DNA from: Actinobacteria bacterium IMCC26103 | Lineage (GTDB): Bacteria; Actinomycetota; Actinomycetes; Nanopelagicales; Nanopelagicaceae | NCBI GenBank assembly: GCA_002284875.1 | Contig: CP015604.1 | Span: forward strand, 1,392,517 to 1,456,516 | DNA: 64,000 bases | Reading direction: 5' to 3' | In this document: in pieces, positions 57,577 through 64,000 of the stretch | Layout of the letters: every line of letters begins with the position of its first letter | Numbering within the stretch: position 1 is the stretch's first letter | Program-made: the position numbers and the translations under genes | Notes under the pieces: generated by a model | What the model saw: only the letters and a program-made list of their open reading frames with translations | What the model was told of the DNA's origin: nothing | The model's database searches: none

Positions 57577-58713
57577 ATGCGAGTAGCCGTCCCATTAGAG
57601 CGTAAAGAAGGTGAAAAGCGCGTAGCGCTTGTTCCCGACATCATCAATAAGTTAACCCGCCTTGGGTATGAAGTTGCCATTGAATCTGGCGCAGGCGATA
57701 ACTCACAAGGTACTGATGCTGCATATATGGCAGCGGGAGCAAGCGTTGTTAAGGGCGATGTAATTGCCAGCGCAGATATCGTGCTTTCGGTTCAGCCACT
57801 TACTCCAGCACAGATGGCAACCTTGAAAAAGGGCGCTGCAACTATCTCATTTCTTTCTACGGTAACCGCAGTTGATTCAATTGAGGCAGCTGTAAAAGCT
57901 GGGGCAACTGCCTTCTCACTTGAACTTGTGCCCCGTATTTCGCGCGCGCAATCTATGGATGCGTTGACTTCACAAGCACTTTGCGCCGGTTATCGCGCAG
58001 TCTTAGTCGGCGCGGAAATGTCACCACGCTTCTTCCCGTTATTGATGACTGCAGCAGGCACCGTTACACCGGCACAAGTTTTGGTACTTGGTGCAGGTGT
58101 TGCTGGTTTGCAAGCCATTGCAACAGCCCGACGTTTAGGAGCAGTTGTATCGGCCTACGATGTTCGTCCATCTTCAGCAGATGAAGTTAAATCAATGGGT
58201 GCAACATTTATCGAACTTGAACTGGAATCACTCGAAGGCGCTGGTGGCTATGCGCGCGAGATGACAGAAGAACGCGCGGCAAAACAGCGCGAACTATTGA
58301 CTCCATACATTGCAAAATCTCACGTGGTTATTACAACCGCTGCAGTTCCGGGTCGCACCGCACCACGTTTGATGACACAAGCAATGATTGATGCGATGGA
58401 ACCCGGCACAGTGATTGTTGACTTGGCAGCTGAAACTGGCGGAAACGTTGAAGGATCAAAGCCTGGTGAAGTCGTTGTTACAAGCGGTGGAGTTCGAATT
58501 TGGGGCGGTAAAGATGTACCGAGCCAACTACCGTTCCACGCATCTAGTTTGTATTCACGTAACGTAGTTAACCTACTTACCTTGCTGACAACTCCCGCTA
58601 AAGATGGCGCACCAGTTGCGCTAAATCTCGATTTTGCAGATGAAATCATCAACGCATCCGCGGTCACACATGCTGGCCAACGTCGCGACCCAAGTGCAGG
58701 AGGAGCCAAGTAA
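57577..58713 (+). CDS. pntAA: NAD(P) transhydrogenase alpha-1 subunit (NAD-binding)
   Basis: The 378-aa soluble subunit binds NAD(H) with the Rossmann motif VLGAGVAGLQAIATARRLGA (residues about 169-188), and its N-terminal part is alanine-dehydrogenase-like (RVAVPLERKEGEKRVAL). It begins a three-gene operon and passes hydride from NADH to the NADP domain while protons return through the membrane. The split into three subunits is the form found in Rhodospirillum and many actinobacteria. Confidence 0.96.
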   Translation: MRVAVPLERKEGEKRVALVPDIINKLTRLGYEVAIESGAGDNSQGTDAAYMAAGASVVKGDVIASADIVLSVQPLTPAQMATLKKGAATISFLSTVTAVDSIEAAVKAGATAFSLELVPRISRAQSMDALTSQALCAGYRAVLVGAEMSPRFFPLLMTAAGTVTPAQVLVLGAGVAGLQAIATARRLGAVVSAYDVRPSSADEVKSMGATFIELELESLEGAGGYAREMTEERAAKQRELLTPYIAKSHVVITTAAVPGRTAPRLMTQAMIDAMEPGTVIVDLAAETGGNVEGSKPGEVVVTSGGVRIWGGKDVPSQLPFHASSLYSRNVVNLLTLLTTPAKDGAPVALNLDFADEIINASAVTHAGQRRDPSAGGAK

Positions 58714-59006
58714 TGGAACCAATGGCAATTCTTTCAATCTTCGTACTCGCAGTATTTGTGGGCTTTGAAGTCGTCTCTAAAGTCTCATCGACTCTGCACA
58801 CCCCGCTGATGTCTGGTGCTAACGCAATCCACGGTGTGATCTTAGTCGGCGCAATTATCGTTGCTGATCACAGCCATACCAACCTAGAACTAGGTCTTTC
58901 TCTTGCCGCGATCGTTCTTGCCACAATAAATATGGTCGGTGGCTTTGTGGTTACCGATCGCATGCTTGAGATGTTTAAAGGTAAGAAGAAAGGAGCAGAT
59001 CAATGA
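58713..59006 (+). CDS. pntAB: NAD(P) transhydrogenase alpha-2 subunit (membrane)
   Basis: The 97-aa protein has three membrane helices and the family motifs HTPLMSGANAIHGVI and MVGGFVVTDRML. It forms the proton channel with PntB. Its ATG overlaps the pntAA stop by one base (TAATG). Confidence 0.96.
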   Translation: MEPMAILSIFVLAVFVGFEVVSKVSSTLHTPLMSGANAIHGVILVGAIIVADHSHTNLELGLSLAAIVLATINMVGGFVVTDRMLEMFKGKKKGADQ

Positions 59007-60412
59007 GCAGCGCACTTTATGACTTAATCGGGCTAGCTGCCGGTGTCTGTTTTATTCTCGCCCTTAAAGGCTTATCTCATCCCAAGACTGCACGTCGCGG
59101 AAATTTAATCGGAGCATTTGGCGCAACTGTTGCAACGCTTGTTGTATTTCTCTATGTAACTAAACCTGCCGATGGAACTCCTGCACATTCTTTGCCACTT
59201 CATAACCTTGGTTGGATCTTGGGCGCAATTGCAGTTGGTTTAGTAATCGGCGTTCCTGCCGCGCGCAAGGTTCAGATGACCCAGATGCCACAGCTAGTTG
59301 CACTATTTAATGGTGTTGGTGGTGGAGCAGCAGCTCTTGTTGCAATCGTTGAATATTTGAATTTAGGCGCAGAAGCTACAAAGGCCGAAGTAATCTTTAC
59401 GGTATTTACAGTTGTAGTCGGCTGCGTTTCTTTCAGCGGATCGATTATTACCTTTATGAAGCTGCAAGAGTTGATGACTACTCGCCCGGTTGTATTTCCT
59501 GGCGGACGCTTTGTAATTGCGGCGACCTTAGCTGCGGTACTTGGTGTTTCTGGTTGGGTAGTTGCCGCCCTTGGAACTACACCTCTATTAATACTTGCCG
59601 CGCTCTCATTGCTATTCGGTATCTTGTTCGTTCTACCTGTCGGTGGCGCAGATGTGCCGATTGTTATCTCACTACTTAACGCCTTTACTGGCTTAACAGT
59701 TGCAGCAAGCGGTTATGTACTTAACTCAACTCTTCTGATTATCGCTGGAACACTTGTTGGCGCATCAGGCACAATCTTGACACGCTTGATGGCAGATGCG
59801 ATGGGCCGTTCGCTCTTTGGCACGCTGTTTGGTGCATTTACTGCAAAGCCGCAAGATGTTGCAGCCGCTGGCGAAGAACGTCCCGTGCGCTCTGGTTCTC
59901 CAGATGACGTGGCAATTCTTCTTAACTATGCCCGTCGCGTTGTAATCGTTCCGGGCTTCGGACTTGCCGTTGCACAAGCACAGCACACAGTTCGTGAGCT
60001 CGCAGATTTGATGATCTCAAAAGGCATTGATGTTGCATATGGAATTCACCCAGTTGCCGGTCGCATGCCAGGACACATGAACGTACTTCTTGCTGAAGCC
60101 AACGTTCCATATGATCAATTAGCTGAAATGGATGAAGTAAATCCAACTTTCGGACAGACCGATGTGGCAATCGTTATTGGTGCAAATGACGTAGTAAATC
60201 CTGCCGCAAAGACAACTCCAGGTTGTCCAATTTATGGAATGCCAATTTTGGAAGTATCTAACGCTGCAAATGTCATCTTCTTAAAGCGTTCTATGCGCCC
60301 TGGTTTTGCGGGAATTGAGAATGAACTGCTTTATGATCCAAAGACGATGTTGCTCTTTGGTGATGCCAAGTCATCTTTAACTAAAGTTGTTAGCGCGCTT
60401 AAGGCGCTTTAA
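59003..60412 (+). CDS. pntB: NAD(P) transhydrogenase beta subunit
   Basis: The 469-aa subunit has eight or nine membrane helices and a C-terminal NADP(H) domain with VIVPGFGLAVAQAQHTV and GRMPGHMNVLLAEA. It uses the proton gradient to drive NADPH formation. The ATG overlaps the pntAB stop (ATGA). Confidence 0.97.
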   Translation: MSSALYDLIGLAAGVCFILALKGLSHPKTARRGNLIGAFGATVATLVVFLYVTKPADGTPAHSLPLHNLGWILGAIAVGLVIGVPAARKVQMTQMPQLVALFNGVGGGAAALVAIVEYLNLGAEATKAEVIFTVFTVVVGCVSFSGSIITFMKLQELMTTRPVVFPGGRFVIAATLAAVLGVSGWVVAALGTTPLLILAALSLLFGILFVLPVGGADVPIVISLLNAFTGLTVAASGYVLNSTLLIIAGTLVGASGTILTRLMADAMGRSLFGTLFGAFTAKPQDVAAAGEERPVRSGSPDDVAILLNYARRVVIVPGFGLAVAQAQHTVRELADLMISKGIDVAYGIHPVAGRMPGHMNVLLAEANVPYDQLAEMDEVNPTFGQTDVAIVIGANDVVNPAAKTTPGCPIYGMPILEVSNAANVIFLKRSMRPGFAGIENELLYDPKTMLLFGDAKSSLTKVVSALKAL

Positions 60413-61317
60413 CCAACCATCTCGGTATCGCGCACTTTAGATTTATCGTGCGTGCACTTGGTGTTGGCTGGCAATTCATTGCAAGGATCGCATAACAAAA
60501 TTAACTCGTGGCATGTCTTGGTGCGACAGTTGCGGAAGATCTTGCTTGGGGCTTTGCAGATTTCACATTCGCCAATGACTTTGGCCTTAGTTGAGAAATC
60601 AATGGCCATACGCGCATCAAAGGTATAGAGCGAGCCTTCCCAGAGACCGCTATCGGCAAACTTTTCACCATATTTAACGATGCCACCGTCGATTTGGTAA
60701 ACCTCTTTAAAGCCGCGGTTCTTCATAACAACTGACAAGATTTCACAGCGGATACCGCCCGTGCAATAAGTCACGACCGGCTTTTCTTTTAAGTGATCGT
60801 ATTTGCCGCTTTCAATCTCGCGGACAAAGTCACGTGAGGTATCAACATCAGGCACGATCGCATTCTTAAATTTGCCGATCTTGGCTTCATTTTGATTGCG
60901 GCCATCGAAGAAGACCACATCATCGCCACGTGCTTCAACTAGCTCGTGAACTTGTTCAGGGCGCAGATGTGTTCCGCCGCCGATTACGCCATTTTCATCA
61001 ACTTTAATCTCATCGGGATTATCAAATGCTACGAGCTCTTTCTTAACTGCGATGTAAAGTTTTGGGAATTCATTTCCTGTGCCCTGCGACCATTTGAATG
61101 CGATCTTCTTAAAGCCCGGGTACTTCTTAGTGTTCTTCACATATTTACGTAGATCATCGATATCGCCACCGACTGTGCCATTGATACCAGTTGGTGAAAT
61201 TAAGATACGTCCCTTTAAATTTAAAGTTTCGCAGAGAGTTTTCTGCCAGAGTTGAACCGCGACAGGATCGCTAATGGGTGTGAAGCCATAATAGAGAAGG
61301 ACTTTCTGCGGGTTCAT
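60409..61317 (-). CDS. trhO: tRNA uridine(34) hydroxylase TrhO (rhodanese family)
   Basis: The 302-aa enzyme hydroxylates U34 of tRNAs in an oxygen-dependent way. A central rhodanese domain (about residues 125-215) has the catalytic Cys in TYCTGGIRCE, and a C-terminal Cys-rich segment (CEICKAPSKI, CRTKTCHELILLCDPC) is typical of the family. TAGAAT at 61324-61329 lies 6 nt before the ATG. Confidence 0.92.
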   Translation of the reverse strand: MNPQKVLLYYGFTPISDPVAVQLWQKTLCETLNLKGRILISPTGINGTVGGDIDDLRKYVKNTKKYPGFKKIAFKWSQGTGNEFPKLYIAVKKELVAFDNPDEIKVDENGVIGGGTHLRPEQVHELVEARGDDVVFFDGRNQNEAKIGKFKNAIVPDVDTSRDFVREIESGKYDHLKEKPVVTYCTGGIRCEILSVVMKNRGFKEVYQIDGGIVKYGEKFADSGLWEGSLYTFDARMAIDFSTKAKVIGECEICKAPSKIFRNCRTKTCHELILLCDPCNELPANTKCTHDKSKVRDTEMVG

Positions 61318-61323
61318 AAGCGC

Positions 61324-61329
61324 ATTCTA
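61324..61329 (-). promoter_or_regulatory. Leaderless-type -10 box of trhO
   Basis: TAGAAT on the minus strand is followed by 6 nt and the trhO ATG at 61317. Confidence 0.5.
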
Positions 61330-61348
61330 TCCACTTACATTTCGTGTT

Positions 61349-61425
61349 AAAACTAGCGGGAAGAGCCCGAGAGGCGACTGTGTAGTTATCTTTTCAGTCG
61401 CCGAAGGGTGATTCCCGCTAGTTTT
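61349..61425 (-). terminator. Nested inverted repeat overlapping the pirin stop codon
   Basis: Perfect 14-bp outer arms (61349-61362 and 61412-61425, AAAACTAGCGGGAA) enclose inner 8-bp arms GGCGACTG/CAGTCGCC (61373-61380 and 61395-61402). The pirin TAG (61418-61420) lies inside the right arm, and the minus strand leaves with a short TTTT. It should end the pirin transcript before trhO. Confidence 0.7.
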
Positions 61426-62476
61426 CCTGCAAGTCAGTTGGAGCGTTATGAACGTCGAGAATGTCAGCAGCCTTTACATCGCCGCCCAATTTATCGGTGC
61501 GGTTCAAAGGGCGCTTGGCATCTTCCTTATAAATTGCAGGGATTGAACCAAGTAAACCTTTCTGGAAATCTTCAAATGCTTGTAGAACTTCGGCCTTTGT
61601 ATTCATCACAAATGGCCCCATCCAGGCAACAGGTTCTTTAATTGGTTGGCCACCAAGAATAAATAGTTCCAGATTTGGCGAACGTGTTTCCTGTTGGTTT
61701 GCTGCGCGAATTACGATGCTATCGCCATCACCAAAGACAGTTAGCTGTCCCATTTGTATTGGACGAGCTTCTTCTCCTGCAAAGCCATGGCCAGACATTG
61801 TGTAAACAAGTGCGTTGTAATCCTTGCGCCAAGGAAGGCGTAGTTCTGCACCAGGTGCAACCGTTGCGTGAATTAAAGTAATCGGAGTCTGCGTTGTTCC
61901 AGGACCAACATGTCCATCTAATTCACCAGCGATGATACGAATTAGTGAACCGCCATCTGCGCTAGATAAAAGTGCAACATCATTTGCGCGCACATCTTGG
62001 TAGGCAGGTGGCGACCATTTCTTTGCAGCAGGTAGATTTACCCACAATTGGAAACCGTGGAATAAACCACCACTCATTACTAAATGTTCTGGTGGAGTTT
62101 CGATGTGCAGAATTCCACCGCCAGCGGTCATCCATTGTGTGTCACCGTTTGAAATTGTTCCGCCGCCACCATTGCTATCTTTATGATCAAAGATTCCATC
62201 AATAATGTATGTAACTGTTTCGAATCCGCGATGTGGGTGCCAGGGAGTCCCCTTTGGTTCACCTGGTGCGTATTCAACTTCGCCCATTTGATCTAAGTGA
62301 ATAAATGGATCGAGTTCTGCCAAGTCAACGCCGGCAAATGCGCGACGAACTGGAAAGCCTTCACCTTCGAAACCTTGCGGAGCAGTTGTAATGCTCTTTA
62401 CGCGACGAGTGCGCGAATTCGGCGTATCGCTAACGCGAGGAAGTACGGTGATATCACTGACGGTGACTGCTGGCAT
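61418..62476 (-). CDS. Pirin family protein
   Basis: The 352-aa double cupin has the metal site of pirins in PWHPHRGFETVTYI with a third ligand in GILHIETPP. Members bind Fe and act as quercetinases or redox-linked regulators. It is somewhat longer than the usual 230-320 aa, mostly at the C-terminus. AGGAG lies 5 nt before the ATG. Confidence 0.92.
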   Translation of the reverse strand: MPAVTVSDITVLPRVSDTPNSRTRRVKSITTAPQGFEGEGFPVRRAFAGVDLAELDPFIHLDQMGEVEYAPGEPKGTPWHPHRGFETVTYIIDGIFDHKDSNGGGGTISNGDTQWMTAGGGILHIETPPEHLVMSGGLFHGFQLWVNLPAAKKWSPPAYQDVRANDVALLSSADGGSLIRIIAGELDGHVGPGTTQTPITLIHATVAPGAELRLPWRKDYNALVYTMSGHGFAGEEARPIQMGQLTVFGDGDSIVIRAANQQETRSPNLELFILGGQPIKEPVAWMGPFVMNTKAEVLQAFEDFQKGLLGSIPAIYKEDAKRPLNRTDKLGGDVKAADILDVHNAPTDLQEN

Positions 62477-62576
62477 TTTTACTCCTAGTTCGTAAGCGCA
62501 ACTTTAATTGAACTTTCAACTACCTGCAACTTAAAAACATTGCCGAGCGAAGACCTAGTTAAGGCATAATAAATTC

Positions 62577-63149
62577 GTGATCTGGTGGCCAAGTGAGATT
62601 CCTACTCTGCAATACGGCAGATATACCTTGCGCCCGCCTATCGATTCGGATGTGACTTCAATCTTTGAAGCTTGCCAAGATCCACTTATTCCAAGATTTA
62701 CCACCGTTCCCGCCAACTACACGATGGCCCATGCCCTTGATTATGTGCAACGTGTGCCTGCATCAATTGAGTTGCAGCGGGAAATCCCCTTTGTCATTGA
62801 ATTTGGGGTTGGTGACGATACAGAGTTCGCCGGAGTTATCTCGCTTCACACAATAAGTATCGATAACCACCGCGCTGAAATTGGATATTGGATGCATAAA
62901 CCAATGCGCGGAAAAGGCATTGGAACTATGGCTACAAAGATGATCACTGATTATGGCTTTGACACCTTAGGTTTTAAGCGAATTGAAGCAGCGGTAGATA
63001 CAGATAACACCGATTCTCAGAAACTTTTATCTTCTGCCGGCTACCAGCGTGAAGGAATACTGCAGCAAAGAGTCATGCGCTCAAATGGTGATCAGATAGA
63101 TATGGTTATGTTGGCAGCGATAAATCAGAGCTGGAAAAGGCTAGACTAA
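62577..63149 (+). CDS. GNAT family N-acetyltransferase (RimJ/RimL-like)
   Basis: The 190-aa protein transfers an acetyl group from acetyl-CoA to an unidentified amine or protein N-terminus. The acetyl-CoA loop is KPMRGKGIGTMATKM and the family core EIGYWMHKPMRG and RIEAAVDTDNTDSQKLL is present. The start is GTG at 62577 with CATAAT 6 nt upstream. Confidence 0.87.
   Translation: MIWWPSEIPTLQYGRYTLRPPIDSDVTSIFEACQDPLIPRFTTVPANYTMAHALDYVQRVPASIELQREIPFVIEFGVGDDTEFAGVISLHTISIDNHRAEIGYWMHKPMRGKGIGTMATKMITDYGFDTLGFKRIEAAVDTDNTDSQKLLSSAGYQREGILQQRVMRSNGDQIDMVMLAAINQSWKRLD
63142..63147 (+). promoter_or_regulatory. Leaderless-type -10 box inside the GNAT gene end
   Basis: TAGACT lies 6 nt before the ATG at 63154 and overlaps the last codons of the GNAT gene. 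Confidence 0.45.
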
Positions 63150-63153
63150 AAGT

Positions 63154-63498
63154 ATGTATTCGTTAGCAGTGCTCATTGTGATCCTTATGGGGATAGCTTT
63201 TCTATCGGGTCCAATTGGGTTGCTTCTGACTAGCAAGTTAGCGCGCGAATTCTCTAGAAAATATAAGGCGCTTTGGGTTATCCGTAAACTGATAATTGTA
63301 ATCATCGCATTAGCGGGTATATCTGTATCGCTTATGTTTATCCTGAATCAGATTCCAATAACTCCAAAGCTGATGGCCTTGGCCGGTTTTGCTTTAAATG
63401 CAGTTGCGCTAAAGCGAGAGTTCTTCAGAGATAAACCTTGGCCATCTTTTTTCAGACCAGGGTATAAAGATCCAAATGGACCGGCAGGGCAGAGTTAA
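63154..63498 (+). CDS. Small membrane protein of unknown function
   Basis: The 114-aa protein has two or three membrane helices (about residues 3-28, 44-66 and possibly 71-88) and a polar C-terminus (FRPGYKDPNGPAGQS). No family is recognised. A leaderless promoter and a second small membrane gene 12 nt downstream suggest a two-gene unit. Confidence 0.65.
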   Translation: MYSLAVLIVILMGIAFLSGPIGLLLTSKLAREFSRKYKALWVIRKLIIVIIALAGISVSLMFILNQIPITPKLMALAGFALNAVALKREFFRDKPWPSFFRPGYKDPNGPAGQS

Positions 63499-63510
63499 GC
63501 GAGGTTCCGA

Positions 63511-63669
63511 GTGATTGATATTTCAAGCATATTTTATATCGCCTGCGTATTTATATTCGTATTTGGAGTTTTTAATGGCACATCGCGCGAAACTACAAAA
63601 GTAAAGAAATCAGCACTTAAGGCGCTTGCAATAGTTGTAATCTCACTGATTTTTGTTGCGTTAATTTAA
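63511..63669 (+). CDS. 52-aa two-helix membrane protein
   Basis: The ORF starts with GTG at 63511 behind a GAGG ribosome site with 6-nt spacing and ends with TAA. The product (MIDISSIFYIACVFIFVFGV at its start) has two hydrophobic segments, about residues 5-21 and 37-52, joined by a basic loop RETTKVKKSALK. The ribosome site, spacing and location after another small membrane gene support it. The function is unknown. Confidence 0.6.
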   Translation: MIDISSIFYIACVFIFVFGVFNGTSRETTKVKKSALKALAIVVISLIFVALI

Positions 63670-63673
63670 ATTA

Positions 63674-64000
63674 TGGTGGAGGTGCCGGGAATCGAACCCG
63701 GGTCCTTCGGAATTAAAACAGGGCTTCTACGGGCGTAGTGTGGCTATCGTTTTCTCAGTTCCGAATCTCTTGCACACAAGTATTCGACAAACTCATTTGC
63801 GAAACTGTTCTCCGGTGGTGTTCGCAACGCCACTACCGTGAAGAGCCTTCTGTCGGCGCTAGATCCCAAATCGAAGGCGACTCTGGGCTAACGGATCACA
63901 GAGCTTGCTTAGGCAGCAAGAGTGAGATCATCGGCAGTTGTACTGACGATTATTTTTTGCACAGGTTATTGGTTAACGAGATCATCCTGGCTTCCTCGGC
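63674..64000 (-). ncRNA. ssrA: Transfer-messenger RNA, 5' end beyond window
   Basis: The 3' end is a tRNA-like half with a T-arm (GGGTTCGATTCCCGGCACC) and encoded CCA at 63674-63676. A pseudoknot-rich body follows, and an internal frame at 63909-63947 encodes the tag VSTTADDLTLAA then TAA. tmRNA frees stalled ribosomes and tags the product for proteolysis. The resume codon appears to be GTC, preceded by TAATC. About 40 nt of the 5' end lie outside the window. Confidence 0.92.

Overview
The window looks like the streamlined chromosome of a free-living aquatic actinobacterium, most likely of the freshwater acI group (Nanopelagicales). This is inferred from an actinorhodopsin gene, actinobacterial gene orders (argS-lysA-hom-thrC-thrB-rho-rpmE-prfA-prmC-wecA-atp, and clpS-DUF2017-mec-cysO-cysM-murI-rph-rdgB), actinobacteria-only families (DUF3039, DUF3052, DUF4032, RNase H/phosphatase fusion), very short intergenic gaps and moderate GC. 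No insertion sequence, prophage or CRISPR array was seen.

Layout. 1-1.5 kb: a secreted metallophosphoesterase (cut by the window edge), a tiny membrane ORF and RNase P RNA, with a 24-nt copy of the rnpB 3' end beyond the small ORF. 1.5-8 kb: TerC, RNase H/phosphatase, zinc-ribbon protein, tRNA-Val, AhpE-type peroxiredoxin, DUF3052 and aceE. 8-19.5 kb: MFS carrier, CnoX-like protein, DUF4032, AI-2E-family permease, hydrolase, aldehyde dehydrogenase, an ABC exporter operon, cobalamin adenosyltransferase and murA. 19.6-41.2 kb: one long minus-strand block with the F1Fo ATP synthase, its AtpI/AtpZ-like proteins, wecA, glyA, tsaC/sua5, prmC, prfA, rpmE, rho, threonine/lysine biosynthesis and argS. 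41.2-49.8 kb: xylA, tRNA-Leu, an RpoA-CTD-like small protein, actinorhodopsin, an exporter, a hemolysin III protein, a coiled-coil protein, an acyltransferase and a histone H1-like membrane protein. 49.8-56.6 kb: rdgB, rph, murI, the CysM/CysO/Mec cysteine module, DUF2017, clpS, a GH18 protein and DUF3039. 56.6-64 kb: argF, proton-translocating transhydrogenase pntAA-AB-B, tRNA hydroxylase trhO, pirin, GNAT, two small membrane proteins and the tmRNA gene (cut by the window edge).

How it works together. Actinorhodopsin pumps protons in light. The ATP synthase and PntAB use the same proton gradient to make ATP and NADPH, so three parts of photoheterotrophic energy metabolism lie in this window. 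Xylose isomerase and pyruvate dehydrogenase E1 indicate sugar heterotrophy.

Regulatory style. About twenty genes carry a TANNNT-type -10 hexamer only 5-7 nt before the start codon, the pattern of leaderless transcripts. Several divergent gene pairs share 23-36 bp carrying two such promoters back to back, in one case with overlapping -10 boxes. The most unusual items are the membrane-anchored H1-like/fibronectin protein, the truncated ATP synthase epsilon subunit, the MurA with Asp in place of the fosfomycin-target Cys, the repeated-ATG leader before the AtpZ-like gene, and long nested inverted repeats closing several transcription units.
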